The position numbers and the translations under genes are program-made. Source: Methylomarinum sp. (GTDB taxonomy: Bacteria > Pseudomonadota > Gammaproteobacteria > Methylococcales > Methylomonadaceae). Taken from it: a DNA stretch of 6,992 bases. Positions 1 to 6,844 of this stretch are shown here, piece by piece; position 1 is the stretch's first letter, and every line of letters starts with the position of its first letter. Location of the stretch: assembly GCA_013139755.1 (NCBI GenBank), contig WTAG01000546.1, positions 1 to 6,992 of the forward strand, given 5' to 3'. The notes below the pieces were generated by a model. The model made no database searches. It was not told where the DNA came from and saw only the letters and a program-made list of their open reading frames with translations.

Positions 1-468
1 TTTTTTCATCCATTAACATAGATTTTACTTGGAGGTAATAATGACGTAACCGCAATAAAATGGCGAAACCATGAGTATCTAAATCCCCCCAATAAAACAA
101 CGCTCTATCTTGTAAGCACTGCGCTTCGGCCAACAAATTAACCGCATACCCTAAGCCAAAACAACAATGGCTGCTGGATGATCTGGAAATGCCAAACCAT
201 TGACTTTATTTTCTGTAATAAACACAGTTTATGCTGCAATGTTTAGCTGTTTAAACTCACTCACCGTCAACGTTAAATCAGTTAGACCATGAATCGCGAG
301 TTTAACATCTAAAATTCGCAAACGAATCAATGGCTGGTCATAACGCAAACTATAACGACGCTCAAAGCCATGATGACTCAAACCTGTTATATCAGCTTGA
401 TAATCCATTTCTGCCAAAGTTTGGGTTAATAATTCATATAAAAACTCGGCTACAAGCGGAGCAAGTTT
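1..468 (-). pseudogene. jetD: JetD (Wadjet nuclease subunit, DUF3322/DUF2220) fragment, C-terminal part, broken
   Basis: Reading the minus strand from about 468 (securely from about 444), the frame gives FLYELLTQTLAEM, then FERRYSLRYDQPLIRLRILD and a TDLTLTVSEFKQLNI stretch, which match the end of DUF3322. The frame stops at TAA 229-231, but translation continues at once in the same frame as TVFITENKVNGLAFPDHPAA, the start of DUF2220. A one-base loss in the A-run at 158-161 shifts the frame. The next frame reads GLGYAVNLLAEAQ and then FYWGDLDTHGFAILLRLR, the hallmark WGDxDTHGFAIL motif of the JetD Toprim-like domain, running off the window edge. JetD is known as the DNA-cleaving subunit of Wadjet, an SMC-like complex acting against plasmids. 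With one nonsense codon, one frameshift and a missing N-terminus, this copy should be inactive. The 5' boundary is uncertain because an IS200-like remnant abuts it. The family call is firm. Confidence 0.85.
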
Positions 469-497
469 TAAACAAATTGAGCTGTCTCGGTCTATCT

Positions 498-565
498 TCC
501 TTCTTCTTATGCCTGTATTTGGGTGTCCATACAAAATGATACATCAGCCGATAGACATAATACGC
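498..565 (-). mobile_element. IS200/IS605-family Y1 transposase remnant (N-terminal fragment)
   Basis: The minus strand encodes YRLMYHFVWTPKYRHK at roughly 498-560. This closely resembles the first beta-strand region of IS200/IS605 and REP-associated (RAYT) TnpA proteins, which typically carry YHxVWTPKYRRK near the N-terminus. The similarity stops after about 20 residues. No HUH motif or catalytic tyrosine follows, because jetD-like sequence begins about 30-50 bases downstream. It is a dead fragment that may mark the event that removed the 5' half of the left jetD copy. The identification rests on one short but distinctive motif. Confidence 0.5.
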
Positions 566-575
566 ATTCTTCTTT

Positions 576-737
576 ATACCTCGCGCGGTTATGGATGCGG
601 ATTTTATAGCGAGTTGATTTTTGTTGATAGCAAGGCGCTGAAACAGGCGCATAGCAAGCTACGCAATTGTTTTAGCAACGCTGCCTATCGGCAAAAATCG
701 ACCGATAGAAAACCGCATCCGTGACCGTGTGAAGTAT
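576..737. repeat. Long imperfect palindrome, MITE-like element
   Basis: The segment is an imperfect inverted repeat centred between 656 and 657. The perfect octamer GGATGCGG at 593-600 mirrors CCGCATCC at 713-720. The outer arms (ATACCTCGCGCGGTTAT at 576-592 and GTGACCGTGTGAAGTAT at 721-737) pair with a few transitions. Inside, GATTTTTGTTGATAG pairs with a diverged copy reading CTATCGGCAAAAATC. Weaker symmetry (CGCATT against AATACG) suggests the element extends to about 560-758. No open frame of note lies within. Such structures are typical of non-autonomous miniature transposable elements or large extragenic palindromes. I saw no clear target-site duplication. Confidence 0.6.
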
Positions 738-849
738 AGCTCCATAAGCAATACGGTTAAATAATTCTAATCCTGTACCTGCGGAATATATTTATTGTAA
801 ACTCTATTTAACGTGGTCAAACTGTATTTTCATAGTACGCATTTTTCAA
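738..849 (+). promoter_or_regulatory. Leader region upstream of the TlpA-like gene
   Basis: This short AT-rich gap between the palindrome and the thioredoxin-like gene must hold that gene's promoter if it has its own. TTGTAA at 795-800 and TGTATTTTCATAGT near 823-836 resemble parts of sigma-70 boxes, but no pair with good spacing is convincing. The ATG at 850 has no clear Shine-Dalgarno sequence before it (CATTTTTCAA). Confidence 0.2.
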
Positions 850-1389
850 ATGAATCCTCCCCTACATTCAAAACCCCTACTTATTCTGTTAGGACTACTT
901 ATTTTGGTATATTCAGCAACTCCGTATGCTGAGCTGCGTAGTAAAAATAAAGCTATTTCTAATGCCTGGGAATTGCCCCCTTTAATTCTCAATGACCTTG
1001 AAGGACAGGAACACAATCTATATGACTGGCACGGACAGGTTATTATGCTTAATTTCTGGGCAACTTGGTGTGGCCCCTGCCAAATTGAAATCCCTGACTT
1101 TATCAACTACCAGTCAATCTATGCCGATAAAGGCTTGCAAATTATCGGTATTGGGTTAGATGAGCTGCGTAAATTGCGTAATTATGTTCGTACCGTAGGC
1201 ATCAATTATCCAATACTGCAAGCTGACCCAGAATTACAATATTCATTGTTAAAACAATGGGGAAATCCTTTTGGAGTCCTGCCTTTTACGGTTGTCATCG
1301 GCAAAGATGGCCATTTTGTTTTTATGCAGCAGGGTATTTTAAATAGAGAAACTTTTGATAAAGTTGTTAAGCCTTTATTAGCTCAATAA
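850..1389 (+). CDS. TlpA/ResA-like thioredoxin-fold protein, exported
   Basis: This 179-residue protein has a hydrophobic N-terminal segment at about residues 9-22 that should act as a signal peptide or membrane anchor, placing the thioredoxin domain (about 40-178) in the periplasm. The active site is FWATWCGPC, with cysteines 74 and 77, and the cis-proline is P145 in GVLPFTVVI. This is the TlpA/ResA/CcmG pattern of thiol-disulfide oxidoreductases. Related proteins reduce the CxxCH cysteines of apocytochromes before heme attachment. It lies on the strand opposite the cytochrome genes and converges with the prolyl isomerase gene, so it is not in their operon. A role in maturing those nine heme sites is an inference from proximity. 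The start at 850 allows a normal-length leader, although the Shine-Dalgarno is poor. Confidence 0.88.
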   Translation: MNPPLHSKPLLILLGLLILVYSATPYAELRSKNKAISNAWELPPLILNDLEGQEHNLYDWHGQVIMLNFWATWCGPCQIEIPDFINYQSIYADKGLQIIGIGLDELRKLRNYVRTVGINYPILQADPELQYSLLKQWGNPFGVLPFTVVIGKDGHFVFMQQGILNRETFDKVVKPLLAQ

Positions 1390-1443
1390 CGCCTTTTGTA
1401 GCGGAGGGGTAATTCACATATTGTTAATATATTTAAGAAGAAT

Positions 1444-1510
1444 TAATAGGATGATGCTAAGGTACGAAGCGCACCTTTCGTTATGATGCGCTTCGTACCT
1501 CATCCTATTA
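1444..1510. repeat. Interspersed-type palindromic hairpin between convergent genes
   Basis: Two nested perfect stems form one hairpin. The inner stem is GGTACGAAGCGCA at 1461-1473 pairing with TGCGCTTCGTACC at 1487-1499. The outer stem is TAATAGGATGA at 1444-1454 pairing with TCATCCTATTA at 1500-1510. Six extra bases (1455-1460) bulge on the left arm only. No T-tract follows on either strand, so it does not look like a classic intrinsic terminator. It may still slow both polymerases where the TlpA-like and prolyl isomerase genes converge. The sequence style resembles extragenic palindromes that recur across gammaproteobacterial genomes. The rest of 1390-1559 holds nothing else recognisable. 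Confidence 0.75.
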
Positions 1511-1559
1511 TACCAAAGTAGTTTCCCATAATAATTAATGGGAATTTAACTAAAAACAT

Positions 1560-2819
1560 TTAATCCTTTTTTATTTTAATCTGCTCATCTATTTGCCATT
1601 GCAAAGGATGTTTTTCGACAATTTCCTGCAAATAAACAGTCATCTTTTCTGCAATCAGTTTTTGCCTGACCCTATCCTTAATTGCGGCATAGTCTTTACG
1701 CTCTGCCGGTTTTCTATTAACAATAACAATGAGATGCCAACCTTTATCTGTTTTGACAATAGCACTAAGTTCATTATCTTTTAGGTTTTTAATTGCATCT
1801 TCAATTACTGGCTCTGCACTGCCTTCCTTTAACCAGCCCATATCTCCCGAATGCTGATGACCATAAGGATCAATACTATATTGCCCCGCTAGCTCAAACA
1901 AACTTTCACCCGCCTTAATTCTAGCCTGCATTTGTTCTGCTTGCTCTTTTGTAGCGAGTACGATTTGTCCTATTTGCCGACGTTCTGGAATGTAGCCAAT
2001 TTTTGGATGTTGCTGAAAGTAATCTCTCAGTGTGCCTTCATCTGGAATCCATTGTTGTTCTTTGTCAGCTAATAACAGACGAATCGTCAGGTTATGTGCA
2101 TATTCCTGTATTTGCGCGTCAACATTTTCAGCTTGAGCAACCGCTGCTTTTGCCATCAAAGTCAGTTTAATCCATTCTTCAACTTTTTCAGTTACTTGCT
2201 GATTATCAATAGCTATCTGCTGATCTGCTGGTATCAAATCACCATACTTAATCAATATCCCATCACCTTCAGCCAGTATGGTGCCAGCAGTAGGTGTTTT
2301 ATCCAAACGCTCAAAATAGGTTCTAACGTTTGCTTGTTCAATTAACTTGCTAATTTGCTGGTCTTTCAGGCTAGTAAAATGCTTGGCAACATAAACTGAT
2401 CGAGCCGCAATCAGCGCATCGCTATTATCTTGTATCTGTGCAGAAAATTGTTGTTCTAATGCTTCGGGTATTTTAATTTGTTGCCGAAGACTGACTAAAT
2501 AGCGTTGAGCTAACAAAGAGGTTTTAAAGTTACCCATTTCATATTTAAAAAGTTTGCTCTGCTCTTTTCCAGCGATAACAGCTTCTTGATAAAGTGCTTC
2601 TGCTCTTGCCATTCTTAACAACATATCGCCTCGAAGATAGGCTTGGTCTTTTTCATCCATGGATGGAAATTGAGTGGCAAAAGGAGCTCCTTGCATCGCG
2701 GACTCCAATTGTTGTTCGGTTACTTGGCCGGATTTCCCGATAGTAACGAGAACTTTATTTGCGTTAGCCTGGTTATTAAGCAAAGCAAAAAACAAGCTAA
2801 TAAAAAATATTTTTTTCAT
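1560..2819 (-). CDS. Periplasmic parvulin-type peptidyl-prolyl cis-trans isomerase (PpiC/SurA-like)
   Basis: This 419-residue protein begins with a typical Sec signal peptide (MKKIFFISLFFALL...ANA, cleavage near residue 20). Residues 21-275 are mostly helical and chaperone-like, with no domain I can name. A parvulin domain spans about 280-370 and shows the family landmarks RQIGQIVL, a SIDPYGHQHSGDMGWL stretch and KGWHLIVI. A charged C-terminal tail follows. The architecture (N-terminal chaperone-like part plus one parvulin domain) recalls SurA/PrsA/EpsD-type folding factors for exported proteins. It lies 281 bases downstream of the seven-heme cytochrome on the same strand, with a hairpin between them, so it may have its own promoter. 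Helping the neighbouring cytochromes to fold or be secreted is an inference from position. The start was chosen for its leader; no strong Shine-Dalgarno precedes it. Confidence 0.9.
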   Translation of the reverse strand: MKKIFFISLFFALLNNQANANKVLVTIGKSGQVTEQQLESAMQGAPFATQFPSMDEKDQAYLRGDMLLRMARAEALYQEAVIAGKEQSKLFKYEMGNFKTSLLAQRYLVSLRQQIKIPEALEQQFSAQIQDNSDALIAARSVYVAKHFTSLKDQQISKLIEQANVRTYFERLDKTPTAGTILAEGDGILIKYGDLIPADQQIAIDNQQVTEKVEEWIKLTLMAKAAVAQAENVDAQIQEYAHNLTIRLLLADKEQQWIPDEGTLRDYFQQHPKIGYIPERRQIGQIVLATKEQAEQMQARIKAGESLFELAGQYSIDPYGHQHSGDMGWLKEGSAEPVIEDAIKNLKDNELSAIVKTDKGWHLIVIVNRKPAERKDYAAIKDRVRQKLIAEKMTVYLQEIVEKHPLQWQIDEQIKIKKD

Positions 2820-2886
2820 AGATGAGAATCAGATGTTGTTGTGATAAACATGAAGAATGTACTGTGAACTAAAGTTTGCCCTACAT

Positions 2887-2906
2887 TTTGTAAATGCAAT
2901 TACAAA
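2887..2906. promoter_or_regulatory. Dyad-symmetric operator candidate upstream of the prolyl isomerase gene
   Basis: TTTGTAAATGCAATTACAAA is a 20-base near-perfect palindrome (arms TTTGTAA and TTACAAA around A-TGCA-A), lying about 68 bases upstream of the isomerase start. Its size and position suit a dimeric repressor or activator site overlapping a promoter. I cannot assign a regulator, and the neighbouring -35/-10 boxes are not clear. Confidence 0.35.
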
Positions 2907-3056
2907 TTATTTACTGGGGTTATACGTACCCAAAAGAAATAAATTTAACAAAAAATGTTAAGTTCGATGGTTACATAAGGTGTGCTAGGTGCCTCAGAGC
3001 AACCTATGGCAAAACAATTATTAATTTAAAAAGTTAAATCAATTTTACTCAAGTAC

Positions 3057-3094
3057 TTATCTGTTCCCACACACGGGTGTGTGGGAACAGATAA
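3057..3094 (-). terminator. Strong hairpin after the seven-heme cytochrome gene
   Basis: A perfect 16-base stem (TTATCTGTTCCCACAC at 3057-3072 with its complement at 3079-3094) closes on the hexamer ACGGGT. It begins six bases beyond the cytochrome stop codon. Its position suggests a transcript end or an RNA-stabilising structure. The sequence after it on the minus strand (AAGTACTTGAG) has no U-run, so a simple intrinsic terminator is not certain. It could also be a member of a dispersed palindrome family. The remaining intergenic DNA (2820-3056) shows only the dyad at 2887-2906. Confidence 0.6.
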
Positions 3095-3100
3095 CATAAC

Positions 3101-5533
3101 TTATTTCAGATTTTTACCACCCAAATCATGCGCATTAGAATGAATCCAGCTAATGGCTGCATCCAGATTATCCTTGATTTTATTACCTTTCCAAGTTAAT
3201 GCTTCTGCAACAATGGGAACACCTGATTTATTCACTTCATGACAAGAAGCACATAATAATGGCCCATGACTACCGTCAGGGTTATATTGTGTTGCTTGTT
3301 TATATGTCGTAGGATCAACCGTGGGTGTCACAGGATACAAACCATGAATTGATTCATGACAAGCCTGACAAGCTAAACCTGCATGACCTTTTGAGTAACG
3401 CATCGCACTGTATTTACCCGGCTGGTTGATAGGAAATGCAACACCACCCTGACCTTCTACAAATGGAGGCGCATGGCAGTCTGCGCAATGGGGTACACCC
3501 GGCGATAACCAATAATCCTTACCGTGACTAGCCGCACTATAAGGAACAGCAGCTATACCTGTCGCTTCCTCTGGTAACTGTAGGGACGATAATTTAGCTG
3601 ATGGATTAGCCGATAACAAGCTCACATTGACATCACCATCTTCATCTTTAGTCACTAATGGTTCACCATTTTTCATCGCAATTACACCAATATCAGGAAT
3701 CATCCGGTCTTTAGCCCAGGTTAATAAAATACCTGATTTTCCTGGTGTATCATGGCCGTTTTTATCAAGTACAACTTTTGGATCCAGATATTTTTGCTCC
3801 AGTGTTTTACGTGTCACGCCAATGGCTTTGGCAATATCATCCAATGATTTATCACGAATAGTTTCGCCCGTTTGTTTAAAGGCATTATCTAAATTATCAC
3901 GTTGATATAACTCACGAGAAAGCTGACTATGACAGTTGGTACACCACATGCCTTTACCACCTTGACCATTACCAATTTTTGAGACATTAGTCTGCATCCA
4001 TTTGCCAATGGAATTTAGATGTTCAGGCGTTCCTACACCATCCTTATCTTTATTTGGATTTGAATGTACATCACGTCCGGCAAAACAGCCCCCTTTGGTA
4101 TCGCGATTATCTGATTTAGCATAGAAATTTTCCCCTGTCGGTGTAATCGGATAACCTTCCATTCCGCCATCTTGTCTATGCGCTGGATGACATCCCGCAC
4201 AAGTTCCTGTTCGCCCATCGGCATCTGGCAGCGGACGAATGGTTTGATGCACTCTGTGTAAGGCTTCAGATAAAGGCATAATCGGCGCATCCCAATCTTC
4301 ACGCTTTTCAGTCCCCCCCATAATCTGAGCAATCCCTTTAGATTGCAATACACCAATCACGTTATCCGCATGACATTGTTGACACAAGACAGGGTCATTA
4401 CCTAGTCGATTTTGAGTAGCTCGACTACTGGGGTCGTATTTGGCTAAAAACTGAGTCCCATGACGGGCATCATGAATCTGTAAAATGGAGATGGATGTTG
4501 CTTTCAAGTCCGCCATATAAGACGTTGCACCCAAACCTTTCCAAAATGCTTTTTCCTGTTTATACAAGGTAAAAGTATCACCATTGGCATTGTCATTAGC
4601 ATGGCAGTTGGAACAGTTAGGCACATCAATCGGGTTGGTACCAATAAATTTAACTGGCTTGCCGCTATGACTGTCTATAATTGGTTTGCCAGTTTTAGCA
4701 TCAACCAGACCGACCCAAGCTTCCTGATAAGGACGAATGTCACTTTCCACAATTTCCAGCGGGCTTTTCTTCATCAGCTCATCATAAAATGGCGTCAGTG
4801 GTAGACCCAATGCATCCCAGATACCCGGGTTAGTTAACACGATAGGTACATTATCCAGAACTGGTGACTTGGTATACACCACAGTACCGGTGTCACCGGT
4901 ATAATGCAGATGACCATTTTTCAACGGCATACCTGAAGGACCCGCATCTCTTGGAATCGGCAGCTCTATCCCAATACGTTTCTTTTCACTGTCCTTGCTA
5001 GTTTTCTTCGGATTACTGCCTTTTAAATCCTTGTATATATACAGATGAGTAAAATAGGCATTACCTACATTTTCATTGGCACTGTATTTACCATCTTTAT
5101 TCACATCATAAGGAATGTTCCAGTAAGCCAGTTTAGTCCCTTCTGAGAAAGTATTATCCACATGACCATATTCCAGCTTCATCCTTTTTTTGCCGTCTAG
5201 CAAAACTGTTGGATCTTTCGGGTCGGCTTTCAGTAATTGTGGAAAACTATAAGGCCCACTTGCCGTCTTAACCACCTGACTCTGAATCGAGTTGTACGGT
5301 GGCAGAATACAGCAATAGGAAAAATCAAAACCGGTACAGTGCATCCCCAGCTCATAATTGATGGTGATGTTATAGTCGTTTTTTGGTTTCTGTTTGTCTG
5401 TGGCTACACTGGTACTAATTGGACTGTTTCTGACCAGCTCAGCCTTTGCGGGGGTCTCAAAGGGAATATATTTAGCAAAAGCAGGACTAACCAGCAGTGC
5501 GCTGATTATTAGCGGCGAAAATATCTTATTCAT
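3101..5533 (-). CDS. Seven-heme c-type cytochrome with N-terminal GMHC/CC motif, exported
   Basis: This 810-residue protein has a Sec signal peptide (MNKIFSPLIISALLVSPAFA, cleavage after residue 20) and seven CxxCH heme-binding sites, with cysteines starting at residues 307, 384, 445, 531, 683, 722 and 761. The first 300 residues contain no heme site but carry the motif GMHCTGFDFSYCC at 63-75, followed by ILPPYNSIQSQVVK, giving Cys66, Cys74 and Cys75 beside His65. Cys483 in GGCFAGRDVH is also outside any heme site. Acidic stretches such as DVNKDGKYSANE (143-154) and NPNKDKDGVG (492-501) resemble calcium-binding loops. The expected role is periplasmic or surface electron transfer. Its partner and acceptor are unknown, and I know of no functional name for this family. 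The start is supported by the strong AAGGGGGA ribosome binding site just before the ATG. The upstream di-heme cytochrome ends 11 bases earlier, so the two are co-transcribed and probably translationally coupled. Confidence 0.92.
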   Translation of the reverse strand: MNKIFSPLIISALLVSPAFAKYIPFETPAKAELVRNSPISTSVATDKQKPKNDYNITINYELGMHCTGFDFSYCCILPPYNSIQSQVVKTASGPYSFPQLLKADPKDPTVLLDGKKRMKLEYGHVDNTFSEGTKLAYWNIPYDVNKDGKYSANENVGNAYFTHLYIYKDLKGSNPKKTSKDSEKKRIGIELPIPRDAGPSGMPLKNGHLHYTGDTGTVVYTKSPVLDNVPIVLTNPGIWDALGLPLTPFYDELMKKSPLEIVESDIRPYQEAWVGLVDAKTGKPIIDSHSGKPVKFIGTNPIDVPNCSNCHANDNANGDTFTLYKQEKAFWKGLGATSYMADLKATSISILQIHDARHGTQFLAKYDPSSRATQNRLGNDPVLCQQCHADNVIGVLQSKGIAQIMGGTEKREDWDAPIMPLSEALHRVHQTIRPLPDADGRTGTCAGCHPAHRQDGGMEGYPITPTGENFYAKSDNRDTKGGCFAGRDVHSNPNKDKDGVGTPEHLNSIGKWMQTNVSKIGNGQGGKGMWCTNCHSQLSRELYQRDNLDNAFKQTGETIRDKSLDDIAKAIGVTRKTLEQKYLDPKVVLDKNGHDTPGKSGILLTWAKDRMIPDIGVIAMKNGEPLVTKDEDGDVNVSLLSANPSAKLSSLQLPEEATGIAAVPYSAASHGKDYWLSPGVPHCADCHAPPFVEGQGGVAFPINQPGKYSAMRYSKGHAGLACQACHESIHGLYPVTPTVDPTTYKQATQYNPDGSHGPLLCASCHEVNKSGVPIVAEALTWKGNKIKDNLDAAISWIHSNAHDLGGKNLK

Positions 5534-5546
5534 CTCTCTCCCCCTT
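5534..5546 (-). promoter_or_regulatory. Ribosome binding site of the seven-heme cytochrome, overlapping the upstream stop
   Basis: The minus strand reads AATAAGGGGGAGAGAGATG: the di-heme cytochrome stop (TAA at 5545-5547) runs directly into a purine-rich Shine-Dalgarno sequence before the ATG at 5533. It fixes the start of the large cytochrome and supports coupled translation of the pair. Confidence 0.7.
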
Positions 5547-6141
5547 ATTGTTGATAATAAAATTGAGCCAATTGCTTGATATCTTCTTCACTTAATTGTT
5601 CGGAAATCAAACGCATACGACTGTAGACATCATTATGTCTAGCTCCGGTTTTGTATTCGGTCAATGTATTGACAAAATATTCCGGTTGCTGGCCTGCCAG
5701 AGCCGGAATATCCTGCTTTTCTCCCTGCCCTTCACTACCGTGGCAAGTAAAGCAAGGTGGGATGATTTTTTTACCATTGCCTTTAGCAACCAGTATTTCC
5801 GCCTTATCTAAGTCAACCAAGCTACGTTTGCCTTTAGCAGGCGTTAATGAAGCAAACCATACCGCCAAATCAGCCGATTCCTGTTCACTTAATCCAGCAG
5901 AAACCGAGTTCATCAAAGTATGTGTGCGTTTACCGTCGGCATAATCGCGTAGCTGTTTATAAGTGTAGGTCGCCAACTGTCCAGCCAGCGATGGAAACGC
6001 ATCCATCTGACTCACACCTTGCTCACCATGACAACCGGCACAGGATGCAGCCAACTGCTTTCCATTTTGAATATTTCCTTGCTTGACAAAACTCAGCTGC
6101 TCCGGTGTCCATGCAATATTAGTAGCGGGTTCAGCAACCAC
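5545..6141 (-). CDS. Di-heme cytochrome c (c4-like), 5'-truncated: no intact signal peptide
   Basis: The frame gives a tandem two-domain cytochrome c. The heme sites are CAGCH (residues 34-38) and CFTCH (130-134) in the 198-residue reading. Likely axial methionines are Met77 in TLMNSV and Met176 in YSRMRLIS. The repeated halves with LAGQ...Y...L and C-terminal LSEEDIKQLAQFYYQQ fit cytochrome c4-type electron carriers of the periplasm. The GTG at 6139-6141 gives VAEPATN directly, with no leader, and has no Shine-Dalgarno. The frame is open upstream only to about 6174 (PTINSFTYFVLVVAEP) before a TGA, and those bases belong to the jetD remnant. A c-type cytochrome needs Sec export for heme attachment, so the product is probably not functional unless another start or fusion rescues it. 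It heads the operon with the seven-heme cytochrome. The family call is firm; the start given is only formal. Confidence 0.82.
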   Translation of the reverse strand: MVAEPATNIAWTPEQLSFVKQGNIQNGKQLAASCAGCHGEQGVSQMDAFPSLAGQLATYTYKQLRDYADGKRTHTLMNSVSAGLSEQESADLAVWFASLTPAKGKRSLVDLDKAEILVAKGNGKKIIPPCFTCHGSEGQGEKQDIPALAGQQPEYFVNTLTEYKTGARHNDVYSRMRLISEQLSEEDIKQLAQFYYQQ

Positions 6142-6146
6142 TAAAA

Positions 6147-6844
6147 CAAAATACGTAAACGAATTAATGGTTGGTCATATCGTAAACCATATCAACGTAC
6201 AAAACCATTGCTTTTTAAACCACTAATATCTGCCTTATAACTAGATTTAGCTAAAGTTTGTGTCAATAACTCACTCAAAATACTTTTGTGTTGCTCAATA
6301 AATTTACTATCAACCCCTTCAATATCTAATTGACGAATATAGCAACCAGGCTACGGATGTCTTTCAAAATAGCAACACACTTTGAGTAATCGCGGTCAAA
6401 CTTCTGCAAACTGTAAAACTTTAAATGGATAGCGAATTAGCCAGTCTAATAGCAAAGCATCTTGTTGCAGGCTTTGCTCAGTGTTCGCTTTAAATTGTAT
6501 AAATTCAGCCGTTTTCGCTAAATAGTTTAAAAAATGGCTTCAGTTTTAAAGATGATGACACAGGGAGTGTTTTGCTCGCCTAATTGCCTATGACTAGTCG
6601 CCTTATCACTTATTAAATAACCGTGTTTTTTACTGTCTTGACGTAAGGCATAGATACCATCTTGCACTTCACTAAAATCAGACAATAAAGCCTTGGCCGA
6701 TATACTTTTTAGCGTAATTTCCAGAGGAAAACATATGCTTTTTTGTAACCATGCCCGATGTATATCACCACGTTGCCAAATTTTTAAGACACGTTGTTTT
6801 AGGGATTTGGGAGTGATAAATAAGCTGGGCTGGAACTGGTGCAC
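6147..6844 (-). pseudogene. jetD: JetD (Wadjet, DUF3322) N-terminal fragment, broken and 3'-truncated
   Basis: A GTG at 6842-6844, preceded by AGGAGA with nine-base spacing, opens a frame with ITPKSLKQRVLKIWQRGD, FPLEITLK and SHRQLGEQNTP, the classic DUF3322 start. A one-base loss near 6529-6537 shifts the frame. The continuation reads FLNYLAKTAEF, LLLDWLIRYPFKVLQFAEV, then TGA (6396-6398, expected Trp), PRLLKV...YFERHP, TAG (6351-6353, expected Gln or Arg), PGCYIRQLDIEGVDSKFIE, TGA (6192-6194, expected Arg) and YGLRYDQPLIRLRIL. Homology ends at about 6147, where the di-heme cytochrome begins, so the whole DUF2220 catalytic domain is absent. In intact Wadjet loci jetD is the last gene after jetA, jetB and jetC. 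This copy is clearly dead. The evenly distributed decay with the reading still legible suggests fairly recent loss. Confidence 0.85.

Noticed and set aside
330..539. Plus-strand frame over the left jetD remnant
   Set aside because: The minus strand gives clear DUF3322/DUF2220 homology, so this is its complement.
2986..3006. Short TAGGT...ACCTA inverted repeat in the intergenic region
   Set aside because: Five-base arms with an eleven-base loop are expected by chance in AT-rich DNA.
3627..3905. Plus-strand open frames opposite the cytochrome and isomerase genes
   Set aside because: They lie wholly inside well-supported minus-strand genes, have no ribosome binding sites or recognisable motifs, and are antisense shadows.
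4033..4356. A 107-codon minus-strand frame inside the seven-heme cytochrome gene
   Set aside because: It overlaps the heme region in another frame and its translation matches no family I know.
1..6844. A single jetD gene interrupted by insertion of the cytochrome cluster
   Set aside because: Both fragments contain the same segment ending in RYDQPLIRLRIL with different DNA sequence, and no matching short target duplication is visible at the two edges.
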